From NCBI GenBank assembly GCA_016710075.1, contig JADJLO010000002.1, forward strand, positions 186,001 to 250,000: DNA of 64,000 bases. The letters are read 5' to 3'. The notes under the pieces were generated by a model that did not search any database, was not told where the DNA came from, and saw nothing but the letters and a program-made list of their open reading frames with translations. Numbering within the stretch: the first letter of the stretch is position 1; every line of letters begins with the position of its first letter. This DNA comes from Acidobacteriota bacterium. GTDB taxonomy: Bacteria; Acidobacteriota; Blastocatellia; RBC074. A program made the position numbers and the translations under genes. Shown in pieces: positions 1 to 9,978 of the stretch.

Positions 1-86
1 TGGATTTCCTGTTAATCCGGAGCGTTCCTCCATATAATCCGCACTGTTTTTCAAAACGTAATCTTAAGCTATGACTGGAGAAAGAA

Positions 87-1031
<945 letters not shown>

Positions 1032-1063
1032 AATCAGTCTCAGGGTATGCCCCTGGTAAAACT

Positions 1064-2746
1064 ATGACCGAAAATCAGCCGCAAGCATCATCACCACCCC
1101 GCTCGGTTGCGAAGTCCGCCGGCATCGTCGGCATCGCCGTCATGGGCAGCCGGATCCTAGGCCTGGTTCGCGAACAGGTCTTTGCCACATTTTTCGGTGC
1201 AGGTTTTGCGATGGATGCGTTCATCATCGCCTTTCGTGTGCCCAATCTGCTGCGCGACCTGTTTGCTGAAGGAGCGCTTTCGGCCGCTTTTGTCACCACC
1301 TTCTCTCAGACGATCACCAAACAGGGCGAGAAAGCCGCGTGGAGGCTTGCCAACCTTGTCAACAACGGGCTGATCGTAGTCCTCTCCCTGGTTGTGCTGT
1401 CGGGAGTCGTCTTTGCTCCGCAGGTAGTCGATCTGTTGCTCGATCCAGTCAAGTACCATTCCGGAGCCGAGACCGCCGCGCTGACCTACGATCTGGCGGT
1501 CAGGATGACGAGGATCATGTTCCCGTTCCTGCTCATGGTCTCGCTGGCAGCGGTGGCGATGGGAGTTTTGAACACCAAAGACAAGTTCGGGGTTCCCGCC
1601 TCGGCTTCGACGCTGTTCAATGTCGGCGCGATAATCGGCGGGCTGAGCTGCGCTTATCTCATGGCTCCGGATTATATTTCCGGCGTCATTCATGGACAGG
1701 GTCGTGATGTTGACGGTGCATCGCGGGCGATCGTCGGAATGGCGATCGGGACGCTCTTCGGCGGCGTCCTGCAATGGCTGATCCAGGTTCCGAGCCTGAG
1801 ATCGGTCGGTTATCGGTGGCAACCGATTCTCAGCTTTCGCGATGAGGGAGTCCGCCAGGTGATGCGATTGATGGCGCCGGCGATCATCGGGTCCGCCGCG
1901 CTGCAGATCAACGTCTTCGTCAATACCAAATTCGCTTCGAGCCTTGGCGAGGGCCCCGTCTCGTGGCTCTCATACGCCTTCAGGCTGATCTATCTGCCGA
2001 TAGGAATCTTCGGCGTGGCGATTTCGACGGCGACACTGCCGGCGGCATCGCGGGCCGCGGCACTCGATGATCTCAATGAGTTCCGCCGGACGCTCGCTTC
2101 TTCACTGAGGCTGACCTTTCTGCTTACGATACCATCTGCCGTCGGGCTGATTGTTCTCAGCCGCCAGATTATAGCGCTGATCTTCGAACGGGGAAGGTTC
2201 GGTTCCTTCGATACCGATCAGACCGCCGTCGCACTGCTTTTTAACGCCATCGGCCTGACGGCTTATTCCGGAGTCAGGGTGCTGGCGCCGACTTTCTACG
2301 CTCTCAAGGATACTCGCATCCCCATGATGGCGAGCCTGCTCTCGATCATTACCAATTACACAGTCGCTTATCTGACAGTCGAATATTTCGGCATCGGTCA
2401 TCGCGGACTCGCCCTTTCGATCTCCGTCGTGGCCATCATCAATTTCCTCTTGCTGCTGTATTTCATGCGAAGGAAGCTCAACGGCATCGAAGGGAGGGGG
2501 CTGGCTCTGACCTTCATCAAGGTCCTTTCAGCTTCGATAGTCATGGGCGCTGTCTGCTGGTATGTCAGCCGCATGATCGAGAGTTTCGCCGGCAGGGCGG
2601 GACTGACCGCCAAACTGCTCGATGTCGGAGGCTCGATTTTCATCGGGATGGCCGTCTTCTATCTGACGGCAAGGCTGCTCAATATTACAGAGCTCGATCA
2701 GATCAGCGCGGTGATTATGAGGAAATTGCGAAACAAAAAGAATTAA
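1064..2746 (+). CDS. murJ: Lipid II flippase MurJ (MviN)
   Basis: Integral membrane protein of the MOP superfamily that flips lipid II across the inner membrane for peptidoglycan synthesis. At 560 residues it is within the family range and shows about fourteen hydrophobic segments. The N-terminal signature VGIAVMGSRILGLVREQVFA followed by a DAFIIAFRVPNLLRDLFAEG stretch is characteristic of MurJ. The C-terminal residues (RNKKN) and the stop codon lie inside an inverted repeat that continues into the end of the convergent peroxidase gene. The extra two C-terminal helices are present. Confidence 0.95.
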   Translation: MTENQPQASSPPRSVAKSAGIVGIAVMGSRILGLVREQVFATFFGAGFAMDAFIIAFRVPNLLRDLFAEGALSAAFVTTFSQTITKQGEKAAWRLANLVNNGLIVVLSLVVLSGVVFAPQVVDLLLDPVKYHSGAETAALTYDLAVRMTRIMFPFLLMVSLAAVAMGVLNTKDKFGVPASASTLFNVGAIIGGLSCAYLMAPDYISGVIHGQGRDVDGASRAIVGMAIGTLFGGVLQWLIQVPSLRSVGYRWQPILSFRDEGVRQVMRLMAPAIIGSAALQINVFVNTKFASSLGEGPVSWLSYAFRLIYLPIGIFGVAISTATLPAASRAAALDDLNEFRRTLASSLRLTFLLTIPSAVGLIVLSRQIIALIFERGRFGSFDTDQTAVALLFNAIGLTAYSGVRVLAPTFYALKDTRIPMMASLLSIITNYTVAYLTVEYFGIGHRGLALSISVVAIINFLLLLYFMRRKLNGIEGRGLALTFIKVLSASIVMGAVCWYVSRMIESFAGRAGLTAKLLDVGGSIFIGMAVFYLTARLLNITELDQISAVIMRKLRNKKN

Positions 2747-2822
2747 CCAACCAAAATCACGCCCACTCAACACCAGAAAATATTTTCGTTTGTTTCGTCA
2801 TTTTTGTTTGTTGCGTAATCTC
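2724..2822. repeat. Type-A intergenic inverted repeat, copy 1
   Basis: Between the convergent murJ and peroxidase genes lies an imperfect inverted repeat. The left arm contains ATTGCGAAACAAAAAG at the 3' end of murJ, and the right arm reads TTTTCGTTTGTTTCGTC then TTTTTGTTTGTTGCGTAATC. It is a diverged member of the family seen at 9.8, 12.1, 16.4, 22.8, 32.0, 35.0, 53.4 and 60.5 kb. Both neighbouring proteins end in RNK-type residues encoded by it. It could fold into a hairpin in either transcript and act as a bidirectional terminator. Confidence 0.7.
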
Positions 2823-3946
2823 TCATCCGTCAGTGATTCTAGGAAAGTGACGAGATCGCGCTGCTCTTCATCGGTCAGGCCGAGCGGGTGGAGTTCCTCT
2901 TCAAGATTCGGATTTGTCCGGCCTCCGCCGTTGTAGAACCTGACAACATCGGCGAGCGTTTTTGCGCTGCCATCGTGGAAGTAGGGGGAGGTGATTGCGA
3001 GGTTGCGCAGCGACGGAGTTCGATAAGCCCCGATGTCGAAGAGCAGATAGCTTGAGAGCACTCTTCCGAGTTCCTGGCCGCCGTCCACTTTTGCCATCCT
3101 GTCGATAAGTTCTTTTGCCTGATCGGACTCGGTTGCGGCCGCCGCGCTGCGGGCCAGAGTTTCGAATGCGGGATGATTCGCGGCGACTCCGGTGTTGTGG
3201 TACATGAAATCGGTGAAGAACGGCCGCTGTTCGTTGAATGAATGGCAGCGCGAGCAGCGCCCACGCCCGCGGAAGACCGCAAAGCCGCGTCTTGCCGAGT
3301 CGCTGATGGCCGAGGCATCTCCGGCGAAAAATCGGTCGAATGCGGAATCCGCCGAAAGAAGTGTTCTTTCAAAAGCCGCCAGCGCCATGCCGATTCGTAC
3401 GGCCGTGATCTCCCCGCCGAAGACCTGCTGAAAATCGCGGCAATATTCGTCAATCGAGCGCAAGCGCCGGACCACTTCGTCATGCGAGGCGTTGCCCATT
3501 TCGAGCGGGTTGATCAAAGGCTGGATTGCCTGTTCTTCAAGCGTATCCGAGCGTCCGTCCCAGAATTGCGAAGGGTTGAAGATGACGTTGAACAGGCTCA
3601 TCGAGTTGCGTGTGCCGATGCGCCCCTTGATTCCTTCCGCCACGCTTCTGCCGTCAGTGAATCCCAGTTCCTCTTTATGACAGGTCTCGCAGGATACCGT
3701 CCCGTCGGCGGAGAGCCGCTTGTCCGAGAAAAGCTTTCTGCCCAGCTCGATCTTCGATCGCTCCATCGGGTTGTTCCGCGGAACGTAATATTTCCACGTG
3801 TCTTCGGGAAGACCCAGCGGAATCCGCTCATCCGTTTCTCGCTGCTGCGCCTTGAACTCGGGCGTACAAAATACGAGCCCCGCGATTGCGAATAGCAAAA
3901 TAATGGATATTCGGACTGATCGAAAATTCATACTCATGGCAATCAA
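2798..3946 (-). CDS. Dihaem cytochrome c peroxidase (MauG/CcpA family)
   Basis: Predicted exported dihaem peroxidase that reduces H2O2, or a MauG-like oxidising enzyme, in the periplasm. A hydrophobic export signal covers residues 11-27. Two haem c sites are visible, CETCH at 86-90 and CSRCH at 231-235, at the spacing expected for the bacterial peroxidase fold. The stretch NSMSLFNVIFNPSQFWDGRS after the first haem is a family hallmark. The 382-residue length fits. Start at 3946 is the most upstream ATG; ATGs three and six codons later are alternatives. It leads a minus-strand run but is 22 bp beyond the mgtE stop, so it may be the last gene of that operon. Its stop falls in the type-A repeat. 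Confidence 0.88.
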   Translation of the reverse strand: MIAMSMNFRSVRISIILLFAIAGLVFCTPEFKAQQRETDERIPLGLPEDTWKYYVPRNNPMERSKIELGRKLFSDKRLSADGTVSCETCHKEELGFTDGRSVAEGIKGRIGTRNSMSLFNVIFNPSQFWDGRSDTLEEQAIQPLINPLEMGNASHDEVVRRLRSIDEYCRDFQQVFGGEITAVRIGMALAAFERTLLSADSAFDRFFAGDASAISDSARRGFAVFRGRGRCSRCHSFNEQRPFFTDFMYHNTGVAANHPAFETLARSAAAATESDQAKELIDRMAKVDGGQELGRVLSSYLLFDIGAYRTPSLRNLAITSPYFHDGSAKTLADVVRFYNGGGRTNPNLEEELHPLGLTDEEQRDLVTFLESLTDERLRNKQK

Positions 3947-3967
3947 TCAATGAATGGTGATCCGATT

Positions 3968-5327
3968 TTATATCTGAGTGAGGATGATTTTAGCAATCGT
4001 CAGGTAAATAAGCAAACCGGTGGCATCGACCAGCGTGGTGATCAGCGGGGCGGAGAGGACCGCGGGATCCACGCCGAAATAGTGGGCGATGATGGGGACG
4101 ATCGAGCCGACGGTGGTCGACCATGTGCAGATGGCGAGGATCGTAATCCCGATCGTCAGCGACAGATCGAATGTCCCTGTAATCCAGTATGCCTGGGCGA
4201 AAGCGACGCAGCCGATGACCAGGCCCACAAGCATGCCCGTGCTCGATTCGCGCACGGCCACACGCCATGCGTTTTTGATCCCGATCTCGCCGAGCGAAAG
4301 GCTGCGAATGACTGTCATCACAGTCTGGGCGCCGGCATTGCCTCCGGTTCCGATCAGCAGCGGCACGAAAAAGTTCAAGGCCACCACCGTCGCCAGCTCG
4401 GTTTCAAAACTATGCAGCACCTTGCTCGTCAGAGTTCCCGCGACGAAAAGGAAGAGCAGCCAGCCGATGCGTTTGCGAACGACACGGAAAATCGGGTTGT
4501 CGAAATACGGTTTGTCGAGGGCGCCGGGTTGGACGGCCGCCATGCGCAGGATGTCTTCGGTCTGCTCCTCGATCTATGACATCGATGACATCGTCAACCG
4601 TGACGAATCCCAGTAAAACACCTTCGCGATCGGTCACCGGTACCGCGAGCAGGTTGTATTTGGCAATCCTCTGGGCAACCGCTTCCTGATCGTCATTAGC
4701 CTCGACCGACACGGGTTTGCGGCGCATGACGTTCGAAACGGAATCGTTGATTTCGGCCATGACAAGATCGCGCAATGATGCCGAGCCCAGCAATTTATCG
4801 GTGTCCGGTTCGAGCACATAGCAGGCATATATCGATTCCTTCTCGCGGGCCACTGATCTGATATGCTTCAAGGCATCGCCGACGGTCATTTGAGGATCGA
4901 GCCGGACGTATTCGGTCGTCATGATGCCGCCGGCGGTGTGCTCGTCGTATTGCAGCAGGTATTCGAGCTCGGCCTTGACCTCTTCGTTGAGTCTGGCTAT
5001 GACTCGTCGCCGTTCGACCTGCCCCATCTGCTGGACGATATCAGTGCGTTCGTCGGCTGAGAGCCCTTCGAGTATGTGCGCAGCGCGCCCCGGCTCGAGC
5101 TTGTCCATGACCGCGCCGCGGCGCGACATCGTCGGCTGATCGAAAAGCTCGACGACACGCGGGATCGGCAGCATGGTCATAACTGTCGAAGCTTCGATCA
5201 CTTTCAACTGGTTGAGCAACTCAACCAGATCTTCCGCGGCGAGGTCCGAGACCTGTTCGCTGATGCCGACAAAGCTTTCTTCGAGGCGCGTATTGATTCT
5301 TTCACGAAGATCTTCAATCGTCGGCAT
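3968..5327 (-). CDS. mgtE: Mg2+ transporter MgtE (one frameshift)
   Basis: Mg2+ channel/transporter of the inner membrane. The N-terminal part has the MgtE superhelical domain, then paired CBS domains (YEHTAGGIMTTEYVRL-like start, residues about 130-260), then a five-helix channel domain containing the signature GTGGNAGAQ. The reading frame breaks near 4573: the first frame runs to VDDVIDVI, the next resumes at EEQTEDILRMAAVQPG, which is contiguous in normal MgtE proteins, so one base is inserted or missing. Total corrected length is about 452 residues, as in the family. Start is ATG 5327 with AAAGGGG upstream. The conserved residues on both sides suggest a sequencing error rather than a decayed gene. 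No M-box riboswitch was recognised upstream. Confidence 0.9.
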
Positions 5328-5363
5328 CTGGACCGCCCCTTTCAACGGAGATGTTTCAACCGG

Positions 5364-7901
5364 TTATCTGCGCTCTTCCCATTTTTTCTTCAGTTCATCC
5401 ACCAGGTCGATGAATCTCAGGTCGCTTCTGAGATTATCAAGGCGATCATTGTCGGCGAACAGCGGATAATTTTCATTGCCGATCTTTATTCCGTTCCTGA
5501 CCCATTCGATCGCCTCATCGCGCATGTTTTCCATGGCATAGAATGAAGCCAGCCAGATTGCCACGTCGTGATCGGCGGAGGCGACTTCCTTGATGTGGTC
5601 GGTGATCAGGCTTTGTGCCTTTTCGTGCTCTCCGGCCTTGTTGTAGCACCATCCCAGGATGATCTGCAGCGCGTCGAAATGGGGGTGCTCCTGCATGACC
5701 TCCTCGATCAGCTTCCGGCATTCATCTATTTTGCCCTGATTGAACAGAGTCATGCCGAGGAAGGTTTTGATCAGCGGATGATCGGGTTCGATCGCCCGGG
5801 CTTTCTCGAATTCTTCAATGGCCCTGTCGTATTCATGTCTGTAGGTGTAAATACGACCGCGATTGTAGCTGGCGATGACTATATCGCTCGGATTTAGTTC
5901 AAGCAGCTTGTCATATTGTTTGAGGGCCTTGTCATAAAGCCCGTTGAGGCGATAGATCATGCCGGCGATAATGAAGACAGTCGGATCGTTGGGCGCATCG
6001 CGCCTCGCCTCGGCGAGCGTGGCAAGCGCCTTGTCCTTCTCTCCGCGATTGAGATAAACATAGACCATCTGCAGACGGGCGCCGGCCAGCTTTGGATCGA
6101 GATCCAGGGCTTTGAGCAGGGATTGCTCCGCCAGCTCGAAGTAGTGCTGGCCCCCGTAACCCTGGCCGTGATGGACGTAACACCGCCCGAGAGCATAATG
6201 CGCGCGGGCGAAATTCGGATCGAGATCGATCGCATCCTTGAACATCCTGATGGCAGTATCGAGATCCGAATCGTCGAATGAATGAGACATGTACTGGAAG
6301 AGCAGGTCGCGGCCGCGCATGTAAAATTCGTAGGCTTCCGAGTTTTTCGTCAGCGGCTTTTCGAGTTTCTGCTGCTCTTCTTCAGTCAGCTTGAGTTTGA
6401 GCCCGGCGATGACTCTCTCGGCAATCGCGTCCTGAATGACTATCAGGTCACGCGTGTCCAGATCAATCTTTTCGCTCCAGAGAATCTCCCCCGTAACGGT
6501 CCTGATCAACTGCATCGTCACGCGGAAGCGATCATGGGTGGCGATGAAATTGCCGGTCAGCACGGTGTTGACCGCCAGTTCGTCCCCAATCTGGCGGGGA
6601 TCGAAGTTCTGCCCGGTGTAATGCGCTATGTACTGGGAAGGCCTGACCACCAGCGACCGCAGATTTGCAAGCTCGGTGATTATCCCGTCAGCCAAAGAGA
6701 ATTCATAGAAATTGTCCTCGGCATTTCCGGAAATATTTTTGAACGGTAGCACTGCGATCGTCTGCTTGCTTTCGGTTCCCCACGAAAAAGGCCTCGGGGA
6801 GGTGGATCCTGACTGTGACGAGGTCGCGTCACGGGTCGGCTGCTGCGACCGTGAGCCGGCCCCTGACAGACTTGGCGGCTGGCTGCTGCGGCTCGAAGGT
6901 TGATTGCTCCGAAGCTTGCCGAGCACTCCTCCGCTGAAAACCCGGCCCAGTGCGCCGGTTAACCTCCAGGAATTTCTTGCACTCTGCGGGGCAATGAGCG
7001 TGGTGCTGCTTTCTGTCGGAACCACTCCGGTCTCCCGCGAAATCTCCCGCATGATGTTTTTCAGATCATCCCTCATCTGAGCCATTGTCGAAAACCGGTC
7101 CCTTGGCCTTTTCCCCATTGCGCGATCGAGGATATCCTGCAGGACCGTCGGGACATTCTGATTGATATCGTAAGCCGGATCGGGCTCGTCGTTGATGACG
7201 GAGTTGAGGATCTCGATGCGGTTGCGGCCCTTGAATGGCTGCCTGCCGGTTATCATTTCATACAACACGACCCCGAGGCTGAAGATGTCCGTCCGGTGAT
7301 CGACATGCTCTCCCGATGCCTGTTCGGGCGAACCATAACCAGTGGTCCCGTATGGAACGCCGATCTCCGTCATCGACTTGTCGAGTTCGGCCGATGCCGC
7401 GAGTTCGCTCTCCTCGCCGGCGATCATCTTGGCCAGCCCGAAATCGAGCACTTTCACCTGGCCCTGATCACTCACGATGATGTTGTTCGGCTTGATGTCG
7501 CGATGGATTATCCCCCGCGAATGCGCGGCCGCGATTGCATCCGCCACCTGGATCGCAATCGATAACGCACTGAGAATTTCGAGCGGCTGGTTGTTGATAA
7601 CCTGTTTGAGCGTCCGTCCCTCGATGAAGGGCATGACGATGTAGCAGAGGCCGTCACTTTCACCGATGTCATAAATCGCGCAGATGTTCTGATGATCGAG
7701 TGCCGAGGCGAGGCGAGCTTCGCGCTCGAACCGTCGCCGGGCGTTTTCGCTCGATGACAGCTCGGGAAGCAGCGTTTTGATGACGACCATGCGATTGAGG
7801 CGCGTATCTTCCGCCTTGTATGCCGTTGCCTGCCCGCCCTGACCGAGCTGCTCTATTATCCGGTAATGTGAGATCGTCGTGCCTGATGCAAGCGAAGACA
7901 T
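5364..7901 (-). CDS. Ser/Thr protein kinase with TolB-like segment and TPR repeats
   Basis: Cytosolic Hanks-type kinase with a long sensory tail. The kinase domain (about residues 10-275) contains the glycine loop GQGGQATAYK, the VAIK-type lysine in VVIKTLL, HRDIKPNN, DFGLAK and the APE-like GYGSPEQ. A proline/serine/glutamine-rich linker follows (about 300-375). Next comes a segment starting IAVLPFKNISGNAEDNFYEF, typical of the TolB/FlgO-like domains found fused to adenylate cyclases and kinases, and then at least seven TPR units to the end. Start is ATG 7901 with GAGGAA upstream. No transmembrane segment is evident between kinase and TPRs. It sits upstream of mgtE with 36 bp between them. 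The substrate is unknown. Confidence 0.92.
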   Translation of the reverse strand: MSSLASGTTISHYRIIEQLGQGGQATAYKAEDTRLNRMVVIKTLLPELSSSENARRRFEREARLASALDHQNICAIYDIGESDGLCYIVMPFIEGRTLKQVINNQPLEILSALSIAIQVADAIAAAHSRGIIHRDIKPNNIIVSDQGQVKVLDFGLAKMIAGEESELAASAELDKSMTEIGVPYGTTGYGSPEQASGEHVDHRTDIFSLGVVLYEMITGRQPFKGRNRIEILNSVINDEPDPAYDINQNVPTVLQDILDRAMGKRPRDRFSTMAQMRDDLKNIMREISRETGVVPTESSTTLIAPQSARNSWRLTGALGRVFSGGVLGKLRSNQPSSRSSQPPSLSGAGSRSQQPTRDATSSQSGSTSPRPFSWGTESKQTIAVLPFKNISGNAEDNFYEFSLADGIITELANLRSLVVRPSQYIAHYTGQNFDPRQIGDELAVNTVLTGNFIATHDRFRVTMQLIRTVTGEILWSEKIDLDTRDLIVIQDAIAERVIAGLKLKLTEEEQQKLEKPLTKNSEAYEFYMRGRDLLFQYMSHSFDDSDLDTAIRMFKDAIDLDPNFARAHYALGRCYVHHGQGYGGQHYFELAEQSLLKALDLDPKLAGARLQMVYVYLNRGEKDKALATLAEARRDAPNDPTVFIIAGMIYRLNGLYDKALKQYDKLLELNPSDIVIASYNRGRIYTYRHEYDRAIEEFEKARAIEPDHPLIKTFLGMTLFNQGKIDECRKLIEEVMQEHPHFDALQIILGWCYNKAGEHEKAQSLITDHIKEVASADHDVAIWLASFYAMENMRDEAIEWVRNGIKIGNENYPLFADNDRLDNLRSDLRFIDLVDELKKKWEERR

Positions 7902-8065
7902 GTTTTTCCTCAATATCTGTACTTAATAATATGTGCTGATAAATTTACTAAGAATTCTGATATGGAACGCTCTTTCGAGTCGTACGAAAGACAAGTTGGT
8001 AAAACCAGCGAGTATGCTACTACCGCAAAGAGCAAAGATCAAAGTTGATCCTCAGGGGCTGAAGA
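7902..8065. other. Intergenic gap upstream of the kinase
   Basis: This 164-base gap separates the kinase start from the end of the small membrane-protein gene on the same strand. It is AT-richer than its surroundings and should hold the kinase promoter, but no clear -35/-10 pair, hairpin or repeat was recognised. Confidence 0.4.
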
Positions 8066-8515
8066 TCAATCCACGATGAATTCGTGCTTCATCTTCGAGA
8101 TCGGGATCAGGCTGAAATGACCATTGGATGCCGGTCTGACAGCGAAAACCTGAGCCGTGTGGACGCCCTTTGAGAGCCCTGATCCTTCGAGATCGAACTT
8201 GAATCCGTGATCCGGTTGTTCGGTCGCCCCGGCCTTCACCAGATCCGTGCGATTCCGGTCGGCTTTCACGCTTGCCGCGAATCGGCCATCGAGATAAAGC
8301 TGAACTTCGATCTTCTCATTCCTTGACAACGGATCGCTGACCCAGCCGGCGACCTGGCGCCGATCTGCAATATCGATGGCGCCGCGCATCAACGGGCTGA
8401 AATCAGTAAAAGCGGCGGCGGCGGCAATCACGCACAGCAGAACGATCTCGATGAAGGTTTTCAGGCCGATAGCTCTCAGCAGCCGCGAAGCGACCGGCAG
8501 ATCCGACAATTCCAT
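8066..8515 (-). CDS. Small membrane-anchored protein of unknown function
   Basis: I do not recognise a characterised family. The 149-residue protein has one hydrophobic helix (about residues 18-36) near the N-terminus, followed by an extracytoplasmic domain predicted to be beta-rich. The stretch ADRRQVAGWVSDPLSRNEKI resembles the short beta-sandwich repeats that carry a GWxxDP motif in bacterial exported proteins. The start ATG is one base after the stop of the APH-like kinase gene, so the two form a tight operon and are probably translationally coupled. It could be a glycan- or envelope-associated accessory protein; this is inference only. Confidence 0.6.
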   Translation of the reverse strand: MELSDLPVASRLLRAIGLKTFIEIVLLCVIAAAAAFTDFSPLMRGAIDIADRRQVAGWVSDPLSRNEKIEVQLYLDGRFAASVKADRNRTDLVKAGATEQPDHGFKFDLEGSGLSKGVHTAQVFAVRPASNGHFSLIPISKMKHEFIVD

Positions 8516-8516
8516 C

Positions 8517-9599
8517 TCAGCTCCCGGACTGGATCATTGAGTGCGCCATTTTCGCAAGCGCATCGACACGCGTGTGAAAATCGGCGAAGCGGTTGTCCTG
8601 AGTCTGCCCGACGTGATACCGGTAAAAAATCTGCTGGATCACGACCGCCAGCTTGAACAGGGCGAAGATGTGATAGTACTTGATATCGGTCAGGTCGCGG
8701 CCGCTTCGTTCGGCATACCTTTCGATAATGTCGGCGCGTTTCATCCAGCCGGGCAGCATGGTGACGCTGCGCAGGGAGCCGGAGAAAAGCTCCGGATCGT
8801 CCGCCTGGGGCCAGTAACAGAGCAGCAGGCCGAGGTCGATCAGCGGATCTCCGACCGTGCACATTTCCCAATCGAGGATGGCGACAATCCTTGTTGGATC
8901 GTTCGAATCGAGCATGACATTGTCGAGCTTGTAATCGTTGTGGACCAGCGTCGGGCGTTCGGGATCAGCGGGCAATCGCTTAATCAGCCATTCTGCCGAT
9001 TCCGTCATTTCCGGAAGCTCGGTGGTTTTGGATCTCTCCCAGCGGCCCGCCCACCCCTCAACCTGTCTTTTGACAAAGCCGGCCGGCTTGCCGATGTTGA
9101 TCAACCCGGTTTCTTTGATGTCGATCGAGTGCATATCGGCAAGCGTATCGACGAGGCTCCGGCTGACCTGGTATCTAAGTTCAAGGTTGTCACCGATCTC
9201 ATCCGGCACCGCCTGCCTGACGACTATCCCGGTGCGCCTTTCCATCAGATAAAAGGGCGCTCCGATCACGGCCGTATCCTCGCAAAGCAGATATGCCTTC
9301 GGCGCCAGATTGAAATGAGGACTAATCGCTGAAAGCAGACGGAATTCCCGCGGCATGTCGTGAGCTGTCGGAGCCACCGGGCCGAACGGCGGCCGCCGCA
9401 TGACAAACTCTTTGCCGCCGAACCTGATGCAATATGTCAGATTCGAATGACCTCCGGGGAATTGCTCGACCACGAGGCCGGCGTCTGTAAGCTCTTCGTC
9501 GCCCAGTTTGGCGGGCAGATTCTCGCGAAGATGTGCTTCAAGGGCCTTCCAGTCCAGCTCTTCTCCGGGACGGATCGGTGCAGTATCTTTTGATTGCAT
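8517..9599 (-). CDS. Aminoglycoside-phosphotransferase-like kinase (ACAD10/11 type)
   Basis: Small-molecule kinase of the APH/choline kinase fold. The 360-residue protein carries the Brenner motif HNDYKLDNVMLD and the metal-binding ILDWEMCTVGDPLIDLG. The N-terminal GGHSNLTYCIRFGGKEFVMRRPPFG is typical of the subfamily related to the kinase domain of acyl-CoA dehydrogenase family members 10/11, which act on 4-hydroxyacyl substrates. A role in lipid or secondary-metabolite phosphorylation is more likely than antibiotic resistance. It heads a two-gene minus-strand operon with the small membrane protein. The 380-base region upstream is shared with the divergent PQQ dehydrogenase gene and is largely type-A repeat. 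Confidence 0.85.
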   Translation of the reverse strand: MQSKDTAPIRPGEELDWKALEAHLRENLPAKLGDEELTDAGLVVEQFPGGHSNLTYCIRFGGKEFVMRRPPFGPVAPTAHDMPREFRLLSAISPHFNLAPKAYLLCEDTAVIGAPFYLMERRTGIVVRQAVPDEIGDNLELRYQVSRSLVDTLADMHSIDIKETGLINIGKPAGFVKRQVEGWAGRWERSKTTELPEMTESAEWLIKRLPADPERPTLVHNDYKLDNVMLDSNDPTRIVAILDWEMCTVGDPLIDLGLLLCYWPQADDPELFSGSLRSVTMLPGWMKRADIIERYAERSGRDLTDIKYYHIFALFKLAVVIQQIFYRYHVGQTQDNRFADFHTRVDALAKMAHSMIQSGS

Positions 9600-9783
9600 G
9601 GCTACAGTTTCCTGCTCACGGGCGCGGGCCCTTTATTGATTTTCCTGGCTAACGTTTAATGTCACCGCGCCGCGTATTCTGAAACAGAATTTTACCGGCG
9701 GCAACCTTTCCCGCTCTCTTCACGATTTGGAGAAATCAGGTGAAAGTGAGATATTAAGATAACAAAACTTCAAACGAAGGATA

Positions 9784-9957
9784 GATTACGAAACAGACGA
9801 AATAAACGAAACAGGCGAAAAAAAGTTAAAAAAGCAGGATTCGTAAATTTCAATTTGGCGGTCTTTCGAGAGACCTGGTTGATCAGTTACATTGACCGCC
9901 TGAAAATTTCCGTAATTTTCGTTCATTTCGTAATCTATCTTCCGTTATTCCGTAATT
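9784..9957. repeat. Type-A intergenic inverted repeat, copy 2
   Basis: Left arm 9784-9824 starts GATTACGAAACAGACGAAA and repeats the GAAACAG unit. Right arm 9916-9957 is its imperfect complement ending in a TTTCGTAATC run. The interior (about 9877-9911) has GGTTGATCAG, ACATTGACCGCC and TGAAAATTT, a core also found in inverted orientation at 22811-22840. The element fills most of the divergent intergenic region 9600-9978, where promoters for both flanking genes must lie; no convincing -35/-10 pair was picked out. Confidence 0.8.
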
Positions 9958-9978
9958 TAGATTTCGGAGGAATGATTT

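Noticed and set aside
4565..4580. Programmed frameshift in mgtE
   Set aside because: No slippery heptamer or stimulatory structure; a plain single-base error fits better.
8517..9599. Aminoglycoside resistance gene
   Set aside because: Sequence belongs to the ACAD10/11-like kinase subfamily and is paired with a membrane-protein gene, not in a resistance context.
9784..9824. CRISPR array
   Set aside because: Repeat units are few, paired in inverted rather than direct orientation and spacers are not of constant length; no cas genes.
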